Origin: Hygrocybe punicea
Taxonomy: Eukaryota; Basidiomycota; Agaricomycetes; Agaricales; Hygrophoraceae
Direction: 5' to 3'
Length of the DNA: 64,000 nucleotides
Assembly: GCA_963556145.1 (NCBI GenBank)
Contig: OY744464.1
Span: 2,480,001 to 2,544,000 of the forward strand
Shown: positions 37,861 through 52,009 of the stretch, piece after piece
How the letters are laid out: every line of letters starts with the position of its first letter
Numbering within the stretch: the first letter of the stretch is position 1
Position numbers and translations under genes: made by a program
Notes under the pieces: model-generated
Database searches by the model: none
Told to the model about the DNA's origin: nothing
What the model saw: only the letters and a program-made list of their open reading frames with translations

Positions 37861-40800
37861 TGGCATTGGCATCGCCTGGGTAGGATTGGCGTGACATTGG
37901 CATCACCTCTGCAATATTGGCAGACATTGGCATTGGCATCGACTGAGTAGGATTGGCTTGACATTGGTGTCCAATGTGAAATATTGGCAGACATTGGCAT
38001 TGGCATCGCCCGGGTAGCATTGGCGTGACATTGGCATCACATCTGCAATATTGGCAGACATTGGCATTGGCATCGACTGAGTAGGATTGGCTTGACATTG
38101 GTGTCCAATGTGAAATATTGGCAGACATTGGCATTGGCATCGCCCGGGTAGCATTGGCGTGACATTGGCATCACATCTGCAATATTGGCAGACATTGGCA
38201 TTGGCATCGCCCGGGTAGCATTGGCGTGACATTGGCATCACATCTGCAATATTGGCAGACATTGGCATTGGCATCGCCCGGGTAGCATTGGCGTGACATT
38301 GGCATCACATCTGCAATATTGGCAGACATTGGCATTGGCATCGCCTGGGTAGGATTGGCTTGACATTGGTGTCCAATGTGAAATATTGGCAGACATTGGC
38401 ATTGGCATCGCCCGGATAGCATTGGCGTGACATTGGCATCACATCTGCAATATTGGCAGACATTGGCATTGGCATCGACTGAGTAGGATTGGCTTGACAT
38501 TGGTGTCCAATGTGAAATATTGGCAGACATTGGCATTGGCATCGCCCGGGTAGCATTGGCGTGACATTGGCATCACATCTGCAATATTGGCAGACATTGG
38601 CATTGGCATCGCCCGGGTAGCATTGGCGTGACATTGGCATCACATCTGCAATATTGGCAGACATTGGCATTGGCATCGCCCGGGTAGCATTGGCGTGACA
38701 TTGGCATCACATCTGCAATATTGGCAGACATTGGCATTGGCATCGACTGAGTAGGATTGGCTTGACATTGGTGTCCAATGTGAAATATTGGCAGACATTG
38801 GCATTGGCATCGCCTGGGTAGGATTGGCTTGACATTGGTGTCCAATGTGAAATATTGGCAGACATTGGCATTGGCATCGCCCGGGTAGCATTGGCGTGAC
38901 ATTGGCATCACATCTGCAATATTGGCAGACATTGGCATTGGCATCGACTGAGTAGGATTGGCTTGACATTGGTGTCCAATGTGAAATATTGGCAGACATT
39001 GGCATTGGCATCGCCTGGGTAGGATTGGCGTGACATTGGCATCACCTCTGCAATATTGGCAGACATTGGCATTGGCATCGACTGAGTAGGATTGGCTTGA
39101 CATTGGTGTCCAATGTGAAATATTGGCAGACATTGGCATTGGCATCGCCTGGGTAGGATTGGCTTGACATTGGTGTCCAATGTGAAATATTGGCAGACAT
39201 TGGCATTGGCATCGCCCGGGTAGCATTGGCGTGACATTGGCATCACATCTGCAATATTGGCAGACATTGGCATTGGCATCGACTGAGTAGGATTGGCTTG
39301 ACATTGGTGTCCAATGTGAAATATTGGCAGACATTGGCATTGGCATCGCCTGGGTAGGATTGGCGTGACATTGGCATCACCTCTGCAATATTGGCAGACA
39401 TTGGCATTGGCATCGACTGAGTAGGATTGGCTTGACATTGGTGTCCAATGTGAAATATTGGCAGACATTGGCATTGGCATCGCCTGGGTAGGATTGGCTT
39501 GACATTGGTGTCCAATGTGAAATATTGGCAGACATTGGCATTGGCATCGCCTGGGTAGGATTGGCGTGACATTGGCATCACATCTGCAATATTGGCAGAC
39601 ATTGGCATTGGCATCGACTGAGTAGGATTGGCTTGACATTGGTGTCCAATGTGAAATATTGGCAGACATTGGCATTGGCATCGCCTGGGTAGGATTGGCG
39701 TGACATTGGTGTCCAATGTGAAATATTGGCAGACATTGGCATTGGCATCGCCCGGGTAGCATTGGCGTGACATTGGCATCACATCTGCAATATTGGCAGA
39801 CATTGGCATTGGCATCGACTGAGTAGGATTGGCTTGACATTGGTGTCCAATGTGAAATATTGGCAGACATTGGCATTGGCATCGCCTGGGTAGGATTGGC
39901 TTGACATTGGTGTCCAATGTGAAATATTGGCAGACATTGGCATTGGCATCGCCCGGGTAGCATTGGCGTGACATTGGCATCACATCTGCAATATTGGCAG
40001 ACATTGGCATTGGCATCGACTGAGTAGGATTGGCTTGACATTGGTGTCCAATGTGAAATATTGGCAGACATTGGCATTGGCATCGCCTGGGTAGGATTGG
40101 CGTGACATTGGTGTCCAATGTGAAATATTGGCAGACATTGGCATTGGCATCGCCCGGGTAGCATTGGCGTGACATTGGCATCACATCTGCAATATTGGCA
40201 GACATTGGCATTGGCATCGACTGAGTAGGATTGGCTTGACATTGGTGTCCAATGTGAAATATTGGCAGACATTGGCATTGGCATCGCCCGGGTAGCATTG
40301 GCGTGACATTGGCATCACATCTGCAATATTGGCAGACATTGGCATTGGCATCGACTGCGTAGCATTGGCGTGACATTGGCATCACATCTGCAATATTGGC
40401 AGACATTGGCATTGGCATCGCCCGGGTAGCATTGGCGTGACATTGGCATCACATCTGCAATATTGGCAGACATTGGCATTGGCATCGACTGAGTAGGATT
40501 GGCTTGACATTGGTGTCCAATGTGAAATATTGGCAGACATTGGCATTGGCATCGCCTGGGTAGGATTGGCGTGACATTGGCATCACCTCTGCAATATTGG
40601 CAGACATTGGCATTGGCATCGACTGAGTAGGATTGGCTTGACATTGGTGTCCAATGTGAAATATTGGCAGACATTGGCATTGGCATCGCCTGGGTAGGAT
40701 TGGCTTGACATTGGTGTCCAATGTGAAATATTGGCAGACATTGGCATTGGCATCGCCCGGGTAGCATTGGCGTGACATTGGCATCACATCTGCAATATTG

Positions 40801-42257
40801 GCAGACATTGGCATTGGCATCGCCCGGGTAGCATTGGCGTGACATTGGCATCACATTTGCAATATTGGCAGACATTGGCATTGGCATCGACTGAGTAGGA
40901 TTGGCTTGACATTGGCATCACATTGGCAATATTGGCAGACATTGGCATTGGCATCGACTGAGTAGGATTGGCGTGACATTGGCATCACCTCTGCAATATT
41001 GGCAGACATTGGCATTGGCATCGACTGAGTAGGATTGGCTTGACATTGGTGTCCAATGTGAAATATTGGCAGACATTGGCATTGGCATCGCCTGGGTAGG
41101 ATTGGCTTGACATTGGTGTCCAATGTGAAATATTGGCAGACATTGGCATTGGCATCGCCCGGGTAGCATTGGCGTGACATTGGCATCACATCTGCAATAT
41201 TGGCAGACATTGGCATTGGCATCGCCCAGGTAGCATTGGCGTGACATTGGCATCACATCTGCAATATTGGCAGACATTGGCATTGGCATCGCCCGGGTAG
41301 CATTGGCGTGACATTGGCATCACATCTGCAATATTGGCAGACATTGGCATTGGCATCGCCCGGGTAGCATTGGCGTGACATTGGCATCACATCTGCAATA
41401 TTGGCAGACATTGGCATTGGCATCGCCTGGGTAGGATTGGCTTGACATTGGTGTCCAATGTGAAATATTGGCAGACATTGGCATTGGCATCGCCCGGGTA
41501 GCATTGGCGTGACATTGGCATCACATCTGCAATATTGGCAGACATTGGCATTGGCATCGCCCGGGTAGCATTGGCGTGACATTGGCATCACATCTGCAAT
41601 ATTGGCAGACATTGGCATTGGCATCGCCTGGGTAGGATTGGCTTGACATTGGTGTCCAATGTGAAATATTGGCAGACATTGGCATTGGCATCGCCCGGGT
41701 AGCATTGGCGTGACATTGGCATCACATCTGCAATATTGGCAGACATTGGCATTGGCATCGCCCGGGTAGCATTGGCGTGACATTGGCATCACATCTGCAA
41801 TATTGGCAGACATTGGCATTGGCATCGACTGAGTAGGATTGGCTTGACATTGGTGTCCAATGTGAAATATTGGCAGACATTGGCATTGGCATCGCCTGGG
41901 TAGGATTGGCTTGACATTGGTGTCCAATGTGAAATATTGGCAGACATTGGCATTGGCATCGCCTGGGTAGGATTGGCTTGACATTGGTGTCCAATGTGAA
42001 ATATTGGCAGACATTGGCATTGGCATCGCCCGGGTAGCATTGGCGTGACATTGGCATCACATCTGCAATATTGGCAGACATTGGCATTGGCATCGCCCGG
42101 GTAGCATTGGCGTGACATTGGCATCACATCTGCAATATTGGCAGACATTGGCATTGGCATCGACTGAGTAGGATTGGCTTGACATTGGTGTCCAATGTGA
42201 AATATTGGCAGACATTGGCATTGGCATCGCCCGGGTAGCATTGGTGTGACATTGGCA

Positions 42258-45200
42258 TCACATCTGCAATATTGGCAGACATTGGCATTGGCATCGACTG
42301 AGTAGGATTGGCTTGACATTGGTGTCCAATGTGAAATATTGGCAGACATTGGCATTGGCATCGCCCGGGTAGCATTGGCGTGACATTGGCATCACATCTG
42401 CAATATTGGCAGACGTTGGCATTGGCATCGACTGAGTAGGATTGGCTTGACATTGGTGTCCAATGTGAAATATTGGCAGACATTGGCATTGGCATCGCCC
42501 GGGTAGCATTGGCGTGACATTGGCATCACCTCTGCAATATTGGCAGACATTGGCATTGGCATCGCCCGGGTAGCATTGGCGTGACATTGGCATCACATCT
42601 GCAATATTGGCAGACATTGGCATTGGCATCGCCCGGGTAGCATTGGCGTGACATTGGCATCACATCTGCAATATTGGCAGACATTGGCATTGGCATCGAC
42701 TGAGTAGGATTGGCTTGACATTGGTGTCCAATGTGAAATATTGGCAGACATTGGCATTGGCATCGCCTGGGTAGGATTGGCGTGACATTGGCATCACATC
42801 TGCAATATTGGCAGACATTGGCATTGGCATCGACTGAGTAGGATTGGCTTGACATTGGCATCACATTGGCAATATTGGCAGACATTGGCATTGGCATCGA
42901 CTGCGTAGGATTGGCTTGACATTGGCATCACATTGGCAATATTGGCAGACATTGGCATTGGCATCGACTGCGTAGGATTGGCGTGACATTGGTGTCCAAT
43001 GTGAAATATTGGCAGACATTGGCATTGGCATCGCCCGGGTAGCATTGGCGTGACATTGCCATCACCTCTGCAATATTGGCAGACATTGGCATTGGCATCG
43101 CCCGGGTAGCATTGGCGTGACATTGGCATCACATCTGCAATATTGGCAGACATTGGCATTGGCATCGACTGAGTAGGATTGGCTTGACATTGGTGTCCAA
43201 TGTGAAATATTGGCAGACATTGGCATTGGCATCGCCCGGGTAGCATTGGCGTGACATTGGCATCACCTCTGCAATATTGGCAGACATTGGCATTGGCATC
43301 GCCCGGGTAGCATTGGCGTGACATTGGCATCACATCTGCAATATTGGCAGACATTGGCATTGGCATCGCCCGGGTAGCATTGGCGTGACATTGGCATCAC
43401 ATCTGCAATATTGGCAGACATTGGCATTGGCATCGACTGAGTAGCATTGGCTTGACATTGGTGTCCAATGTGAAATATTGGCAGACATTGGCATTGGCAT
43501 CGCCTGGGTAGCATTGGCGTGACATTGCCATCACCTCTGCAATATTGGCAGACATTGGCATTGGCATCGCCCGGGTAGCATTGGCGTGACATTGGCATCA
43601 CATCTGCAATATTGGCAAACATTGGCATTGGCATCGCCCGGGTAGCATTGGCGTGACATTGGCATCACATCTGCAATATTGGCAAACATTGGCATTGGCA
43701 TCGACTGAGTAGGATTGGCTTGACATTGGCATCACATTGGCAATATTGGCAGACATTGGCATTGGCATCGACTGCGTAGGATTGGCTTGACATTGGCATC
43801 ACATTGGCAATATTGGCAGACATTGGCATTGGCATCGACTGAGTAGGATTGGCTTGACATTGGCATCACATTGGCAATATTGGCAGACATTGGCATTGGC
43901 ATCGACTGCGTAGGATTGGCGTGACATTGGTGTCCAATGTGAAATATTGGCAGACATTGGCATTGGCATCGCCCGGGTAGCATTGGCGTGACATTGCCAT
44001 CACCTCTGCAATATTGGCAGACATTGGCATTGGCATCGCCCGGGTAGCATTGGCGTGACATTGGCATCACATCTGCAATATTGGCAGACATTGGCATTGG
44101 CATCGACTGAGTAGGATTGGCTTGACATTGGTGTCCAATGTGAAATATTGGCAGACATTGGCATTGGCATCGCCCGGGTAGCATTGGCGTGACATTGGCA
44201 TCACCTCTGCAATATTGGCAGACATTGGCATTGGCATCGCCCGGGTAGCATTGGCGTGACATTGGCATCACATCTGCAATATTGGCAGACATTGGCATTG
44301 GCATCGACTGAGTAGAATTGGCTTGACATTGGTGTCCAATGTGAAATATTGGCAGACATTGGCATTGGCATCGACTGCGTAGGATTGGCGTGACATTGGC
44401 ATCACATCTGCAATATTGGCAAACATTGGCATTGGCATCGCCCGGGTAGCATTGGCGTGACATTGGCATCACCTCTGCAATATTGGCAGACATTGGCATT
44501 GGCATCGCCCGGGTAGCATTGGCGTGACATTGGCATCACATCTGCAATATTGGCAGACATTGGCATTGGCATCGCCCGGGTAGCATTGGCGTGACATTGG
44601 CATCACATCTGCAATATTGGCAGACATTGGCATTGGCATCGACTGAGTAGGATTGGCTTGACATTGGTGTCCAATGTGAAATATTGGCAGACATTGGCAT
44701 TGGCATCGCCCGGGTAGCATTGGCGTGACATTGGCATCACCTCTGCAATATTGGCAGACATTGGCATTGGCATCGCCCGGGTAGCATTGGCGTGACATTG
44801 GCATCACATCTGCAATATTGGCAGACATTGGCATTGGCATCGCCCGGGTAGCATTGGCGTGACATTGGCATCACATCTGCAATATTGGCAGACATTGGCA
44901 TTGGCATCGACTGAGTAGAATTGGCTTGACATTGGTGTCCAATGTGAAATATTGGCAGACATTGGCATTGGCATCGACTGCGTAGGATTGGCGTGACATT
45001 GGCATCACATCTGCAATATTGGCAAACATTGGCATTGGCATCGCCCGGGTAGCATTGGCGTGACATTGGCATCACCTCTGCAATATTGGCAGACATTGGC
45101 ATTGGCATCGCCCGGGTAGCATTGGCGTGACATTGGCATCACATCTGCAATATTGGCAGACATTGGCATTGGCATCGCCCGGGTAGCATTGGCGTGACAT

Positions 45201-46314
45201 TGGCATCACATCTGCAATATTGGCAGACATTGGCATTGGCATCGCCCGGGTAGCATTGGCGTGACATTGGCATCACATCTGCAATATTGGCAGACATTGG
45301 CATTGGCATCGCCTGGGTAGGATTGGCTTGACATTGGTGTCCAATGTGAAATATTGGCAGACATTGGCATTGGCATCGCCCGGGTAGCATTGGCGTGACA
45401 TTGGCATCACATCTGCAATATTGGCAGACATTGGCATTGGCATCGCCCGGGTAGCATTGGCGTGACATTGGCATCACATCTGCAATATTGGCAGACATTG
45501 GCATTGGCATCGACTGAGTAGGATTGGCTTGACATTGGTGTCCAATGTGAAATATTGGCAGACATTGGCATTGGCATCGCCCGGGTAGCATTGGCGTGAC
45601 ATTGGCATCACCTCTGCAATATTGGCAGACATTGGCATTGGCATCGCCCGGGTAGCATTGGCGTGACATTGGCATCACATCTGCAATATTGGCAGACATT
45701 GGCATTGGCATCGACTGAGTAGGATTGGCTTGACATTGGTGTCCAATGTGAAATATTGGCAGACATTGGCATTGGCATCGCCCGGGTAGCATTGGCGTGA
45801 CATTGGCATCACATCTGCAATATTGGCAGACGTTGGCATTGGCATCGACTGAGTAGGATTGGCTTGACATTGGTGTCCAATGTGAAATATTGGCAGACAT
45901 TGGCATTGGCATCGCCCGGGTAGCATTGGCGTGACATTGGCATCACCTCTGCAATATTGGCAGACATTGGCATTGGCATCGCCCGGGTAGCATTGGCGTG
46001 ACATTGGCATCACATCTGCAATATTGGCAGACATTGGCATTGGCATCGCCCGGGTAGCATTGGCGTGACATTGGCATCACATCTGCAATATTGGCAGACA
46101 TTGGCATTGGCATCGACTGAGTAGGATTGGCTTGACATTGGTGTCCAATGTGAAATATTGGCAGACATTGGCATTGGCATCGCCTGGGTAGGATTGGCGT
46201 GACATTGGCATCACATCTGCAATATTGGCAGACATTGGCATTGGCATCGACTGAGTAGGATTGGCTTGACATTGGCATCACATTGGCAATATTGGCAGAC
46301 ATTGGCATTGGCAT
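42258..46314. repeat. 3417-bp (51-monomer) duplication
   Basis: 42258-42897 and 45675-46314 match at an offset of 51 monomers and share the rare AGACGTTGGCATTGG change (near 42412 and 45829). Between them lie monomers with GTAGAATTGG and ATTGCCATCACCTC, which mark further internal duplications. Confidence 0.75.
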
Positions 46315-49300
46315 CGACTGCGTAGGATTGGCTTGACATTGGCATCACATTGGCAATATTGGCAGACATTGGCATTGGCATCGACTGAGTAGGATTGGCT
46401 TGACATTGGCATCACATTGGCAATATTGGCAGACATTGGCATTGGCATCGACTGCGTAGGATTGGCGTGACATTGGTGTCCAATGTGAAATATTGGCAGA
46501 CATTGGCATTGGCATCGCCCGGGTAGCATTGGCGTGACATTGCCATCACCTCTGCAATATTGGCAGACATTGGCATTGGCATCGCCCGGGTAGCATTGGC
46601 GTGACATTGGCATCACATCTGCAATATTGGCAGACATTGGCATTGGCATCGACTGAGTAGGATTGGCTTGACATTGGTGTCCAATGTGAAATATTGGCAG
46701 ACATTGGCATTGGCATCGCCCGGGTAGCATTGGCGTGACATTGGCATCACCTCTGCAATATTGGCAGACATTGGCATTGGCATCGCCCGGGTAGCATTGG
46801 CGTGACATTGGCATCACATCTGCAATATTGGCAGACATTGGCATTGGCATCGCCCGGGTAGCATTGGCGTGACATTGGCATCACATCTGCAATATTGGCA
46901 GACATTGGCATTGGCATCGCCCGGGTAGCATTGGCGTGACATTGGCATCACATCTGCAATATTGGCAGACATTGGCATTGGCATCGACTGAGTAGGATTG
47001 GCTTGACATTGGTGTCCAATGTGAAATATTGGCAGACATTGGCATTGGCATCGCCTGGGTAGGATTGGCGTGACATTGGCATCACATCTGCAATATTGGC
47101 AGACATTGGCATTGGCATCGACTGAGTAGGATTGGCTTGACATTGGCATCACATTGGCAATATTGGCAGACATTGGCATTGGCATCGACTGCGTAGGATT
47201 GGCTTGACATTGGCATCACATTGGCAATATTGGCAGACATTGGCATTGGCATCGACTGAGTAGGATTGGCTTGACATTGGCATCACATTGGCAATATTGG
47301 CAGACATTGGCATTGGCATCGACTGCGTAGGATTGGCGTGACATTGGTGTCCAATGTGAAATATTGGCAGACATTGGCATTGGCATCGCCCGGGTAGCAT
47401 TGGCGTGACATTGCCATCACCTCTGCAATATTGGCAGACATTGGCATTGGCATCGCCCGGGTAGCATTGGCGTGACATTGGCATCACATCTGCAATATTG
47501 GCAGACATTGGCATTGGCATCGACTGAGTAGGATTGGCTTGACATTGGTGTCCAATGTGAAATATTGGCAGACATTGGCATTGGCATCGCCCGGGTAGCA
47601 TTGGCGTGACATTGGCATCACCTCTGCAATATTGGCAGACATTGGCATTGGCATCGCCCGGGTAGCATTGGCGTGACATTGGCATCACATCTGCAATATT
47701 GGCAGACATTGGCATTGGCATCGCCCGGGTAGCATTGGCGTGACATTGGCATCACATCTGCAATATTGGCAGACATTGGCATTGGCATCGACTGAGTAGC
47801 ATTGGCTTGACATTGGTGTCCAATGTGAAATATTGGCAGACATTGGCATTGGCATCGCCTGGGTAGGATTGGCTTGACATTGGTGTCCAATGTGAAATAT
47901 TGGCAGACATTGGCATTGGCATCGCCTGGGTAGGATTGGCGTGACATTGGCATCACATCTGCAATATTGGCAGACATTGGCATTGGCATCGACTGAGTAG
48001 GATTGGCTTGACATTGGCATCACATTGGCAATATTGGCAGACATTGGCATTGGCATCGACTGCGTAGGATTGGCTTGACATTGGCATCACATTGGCAATA
48101 TTGGCAGACATTGGCATTGGCATCGACTGAGTAGGATTGGCTTGACATTGGCATCACATTGGCAATATTGGCAGACATTGGCATTGGCATCGACTGCGTA
48201 GGATTGGCGTGACATTGGTGTCCAATGTGAAATATTGGCAGACATTGGCATTGGCATCGCCCGGGTAGCATTGGCGTGACATTGGCATCACCTCTGCAAT
48301 ATTGGCAGACATTGGCATTGGCATCGCCCGGGTAGCATTGGCGTGACATTGGCATCACATCTGCAATATTGGCAGACATTGGCATTGGCATCGACTGAGT
48401 AGGATTGGCTTGACATTGGTGTCCAATGTGAAATATTGGCAGACATTGGCATTGGCATCGCCTGGGTAGGATTGGCGTGACATTGGCATCACATCTGCAA
48501 TATTGGCAGACATTGGCATTGGCATCGCCCGGGTAGCATTGGCGTGACATTGGCATCACCTCTGCTATATTGGCAGACATTGGCATTGGCATCGCCTGGG
48601 TAGCATTGGCGTGACATTGGCATCACATCTGCAATATTGGCAAACATTGGCATTGGCATCGCCCGGGTAGCATTGGCGTGACATTGGCATCACATCTGCA
48701 ATATTGGCAGACATTGGCATTGGCATCGACTGAGTAGGATTGGCTTGACATTGGTGTCCAATGTGAAATATTGGCAGACATTGGCATTGGCATCGCCTGG
48801 GTAGGATTGGCGTGACATTGGCATCACCTCTGCAATATTGGCAGACATTGGCATTGGCATCGACTGAGTAGAATTGGCTTGACATTGGTGTCCAATGTGA
48901 AATATTGGCAGACATTGGCATTGGCATCGACTGAGTAGGATTGGCTTGACATTGGCATCACATTGGCAATATTGGCAGACATTGGCATTGGCATCGACTG
49001 CGTAGGATTGGCTTGACATTGGCATCACATTGGCAATATTGGCAGACATTGGCATTGGCATCGACTGAGTAGGATTGGCTTGACATTGGCATCACATTGG
49101 CAATATTGGCAGACATTGGCATTGGCATCGACTGCGTAGGATTGGCGTGACATTGGTGTCCAATGTGAAATATTGGCAGACATTGGCATTGGCATCGCCC
49201 GGGTAGCATTGGCGTGACATTGGCATCACCTCTGCAATATTGGCAGACATTGGCATTGGCATCGCCCGGGTAGCATTGGCGTGACATTGGCATCACATCT

Positions 49301-49530
49301 GCAATATTGGCAGACATTGGCATTGGCATCGACTGAGTAGGATTGGCTTGACATTGGTGTCCAATGTGAAATATTGGCAGACATTGGCATTGGCATCGCC
49401 TGGGTAGGATTGGCGTGACATTGGCATCACATCTGCAATATTGGCAGACATTGGCATTGGCATCGCCCGGGTAGCATTGGCGTGACATTGGCATCACCTC
49501 TGCAATATTGGCAGACATTGGCATTGGCAT
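45943..49530. repeat. 871- to 938-bp (13- to 14-monomer) higher-order repeat, about four copies
   Basis: Segments beginning 46278, 47149 and 48020 are displaced by 871 bp each, and the next at 48958 by 938 bp. Shared order: a run of C monomers alternating GACTGCGTAGG and GACTGAGTAGG, then a B monomer with GGCGTGACATTGGTGTCC, then GCCCGGG types. The rare TTGCCATCACCTC occurs at 46542 and 47413 (871 apart) but has reverted to TTGGCATCACC in the later copies. One copy carries a private CTCTGCTATATTGG change near 48563. Confidence 0.8.
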
Positions 49531-50632
49531 CGCCTGGGTAGCATTGGCGTGACATTGGCATCACATCTGCAATATTGGCAAACATTGGCATTGGCATCGC
49601 CCGGGTAGCATTGGCGTGACATTGGCATCACATCTGCAATATTGGCAGACATTGGCATTGGCATCGACTGAGTAGGATTGGCTTGACATTGGTGTCCAAT
49701 GTGAAATATTGGCAGACATTGGCATTGGCATCGCCTGGGTAGGATTGGCGTGACATTGGCATCACCTCTGCAATATTGGCAGACATTGGCATTGGCATCG
49801 ACTGAGTAGAATTGGCTTGACATTGGTGTCCAATGTGAAATATTGGCAGACATTGGCATTGGCATCGCCTGGGTAGCATTGGCGTGACATTGGCATCACA
49901 TCTGCAATATTGGCAGACATTGGCATTGGCATCGACTGAGTAGGATTGGCTTGACATTGGTGTCCAATGTGAAATATTGGCAGACATTGGCATTGGCATC
50001 GCCTGGGTAGGATTGGCGTGACATTGGCATCACCTCTGCAATATTGGCAGACATTGGCATTGGCATCGACTGAGTAGGATTGGCTTGACATTGGTGTCCA
50101 ATGTGAAATATTGGCAGACATTGGCATTGGCATCGCCTGGGTAGCATTGGCGTGACATTGGCATCACCTCTGCAATATTGGCAGACATTGGCATTGGCAT
50201 CGACTGAGTAGGATTGGCTTGACATTGGTGTCCAATGTGAAATATTGGCAGACATTGGCATTGGCATCGCCCGGGTAGGATTGGCGTGACATTGGCATCA
50301 CCTCTGCAATATTGGCAGACATTGGCATTGGCATCGACTGAGTAGGATTGGCTTGACATTGGTGTCCAATGTGAAATATTGGCAGACATTGGCATTGGCA
50401 TCGCCCGGGTAGGATTGGCGTGACATTGGCATCACATCTGCAATATTGGCAGACATTGTCATTGGCATCGCCCGGGTAGCATTGGCGTGACATTGGCATC
50501 ACATCTGCAATATTGGCAGACATTGGCATTGGCATCGACTGAGTAGGATTGGCTTGACATTGGTGTCCAATGTGAAATATTGGCAGACATTGACATTGGC
50601 ATCGCCTGGGTAGGATTGGCGTGACATTGGCA

Positions 50633-52009
50633 TCACCTCTGCAATATTGGCAGACATTGGCATTGGCATCGACTGAGTAGGATTGGCTTGACATTGGTGT
50701 CCAATGTGAAATATTGGCAGACATTGGCATTGGCATCGCCTGGGTAGCATTGGCGTGACATTGGCATCACATCTGCAATATTGGCAAACATTGGCATTGG
50801 CATCGACTGAGTAGGATTGGCTTGACATTGGTGTCCAATGTGAAATATTGGCAGACATTGGCATTGGCATCGCCCGGGTAGGATTGGCGTGACATTGGCA
50901 TCACCTCTGCAATATTGGCAGACATTGGCATTGGCATCGACTGAGTAGGATTGGCTTGACATTGGTGTCCAATGTGAAATATTGGCAGACATTGGCATTG
51001 GCATCGCCCGGGTAGGATTGGCGTGACATTGGCATCACCTCTGCAATATTGGCAGACATTGGCATTGGCATCGCCCGGGTAGCATTGGCGTGACATTGGC
51101 ATCACCTCTGCAATATTGGCAGACATTGGCATTGGCATCGACTGAGTAGGATTGGCTTGACATTGGTGTCCAATGTGAAATATTGGCAGACATTGGCATT
51201 GGCATCGCCTGGGTAGGATTGGCTTGACATTGGTGTCCAATGTGAAATATTGGCAGACATTGGCATTGGCATCGCCCGGGTAGGATTGGCGTGACATTGG
51301 CATCACCTCTGCAATATTGGCAGACATTGGCATTGGCATCGACTGAGTAGGATTGGCTTGACATTGGTGTCCAATGTGAAATATTGGCAGACATTGGCAT
51401 TGGCATCGCCTGGGTAGCATTGGCGTGACATTGGCATCACATCTGCAATATTGGCAAACATTGGCATTGGCATCGACTGAGTAGGATTGGCTTGACATTG
51501 GTGTCCAATGTGAAATATTGGCAGACATTGGCATTGGCATCGCCCGGGTAGGATTGGCGTGACATTGGCATCACCTCTGCAATATTGGCAGACATTGGCA
51601 TTGGCATCGACTGAGTAGGATTGGCTTGACATTGGTGTCCAATGTGAAATATTGGCAGACATTGGCATTGGCATCGCCCGGGTAGGATTGGCGTGACATT
51701 GGCATCACCTCTGCAATATTGGCAGACATTGGCATTGGCATCGCCCGGGTAGCATTGGCGTGACATTGGCATCACCTCTGCAATATTGGCAGACATTGGC
51801 ATTGGCATCGACTGAGTAGGATTGGCTTGACATTGGTGTCCAATGTGAAATATTGGCAGACATTGGCATTGGCATCGCCTGGGTAGGATTGGCTTGACAT
51901 TGGTGTCCAATGTGAAATATTGGCAGACATTGGCATTGGCATCGCCCGGGTAGCATTGGCGTGACATTGGCATCACATCTGCAATATTGGCAGACATTGG
52001 CATTGGCAT
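50633..52009. repeat. 670-bp (10-monomer) higher-order repeat, two copies
   Basis: 50633-51302 corresponds to 51303-51972. Both include the order B, GCCTGGGTAGC ending TGCAATATTGGCAAAC, B, GCCCGGGTAGG with CACCTCTGC. C monomers are absent here although they are common on both sides. Confidence 0.75.
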
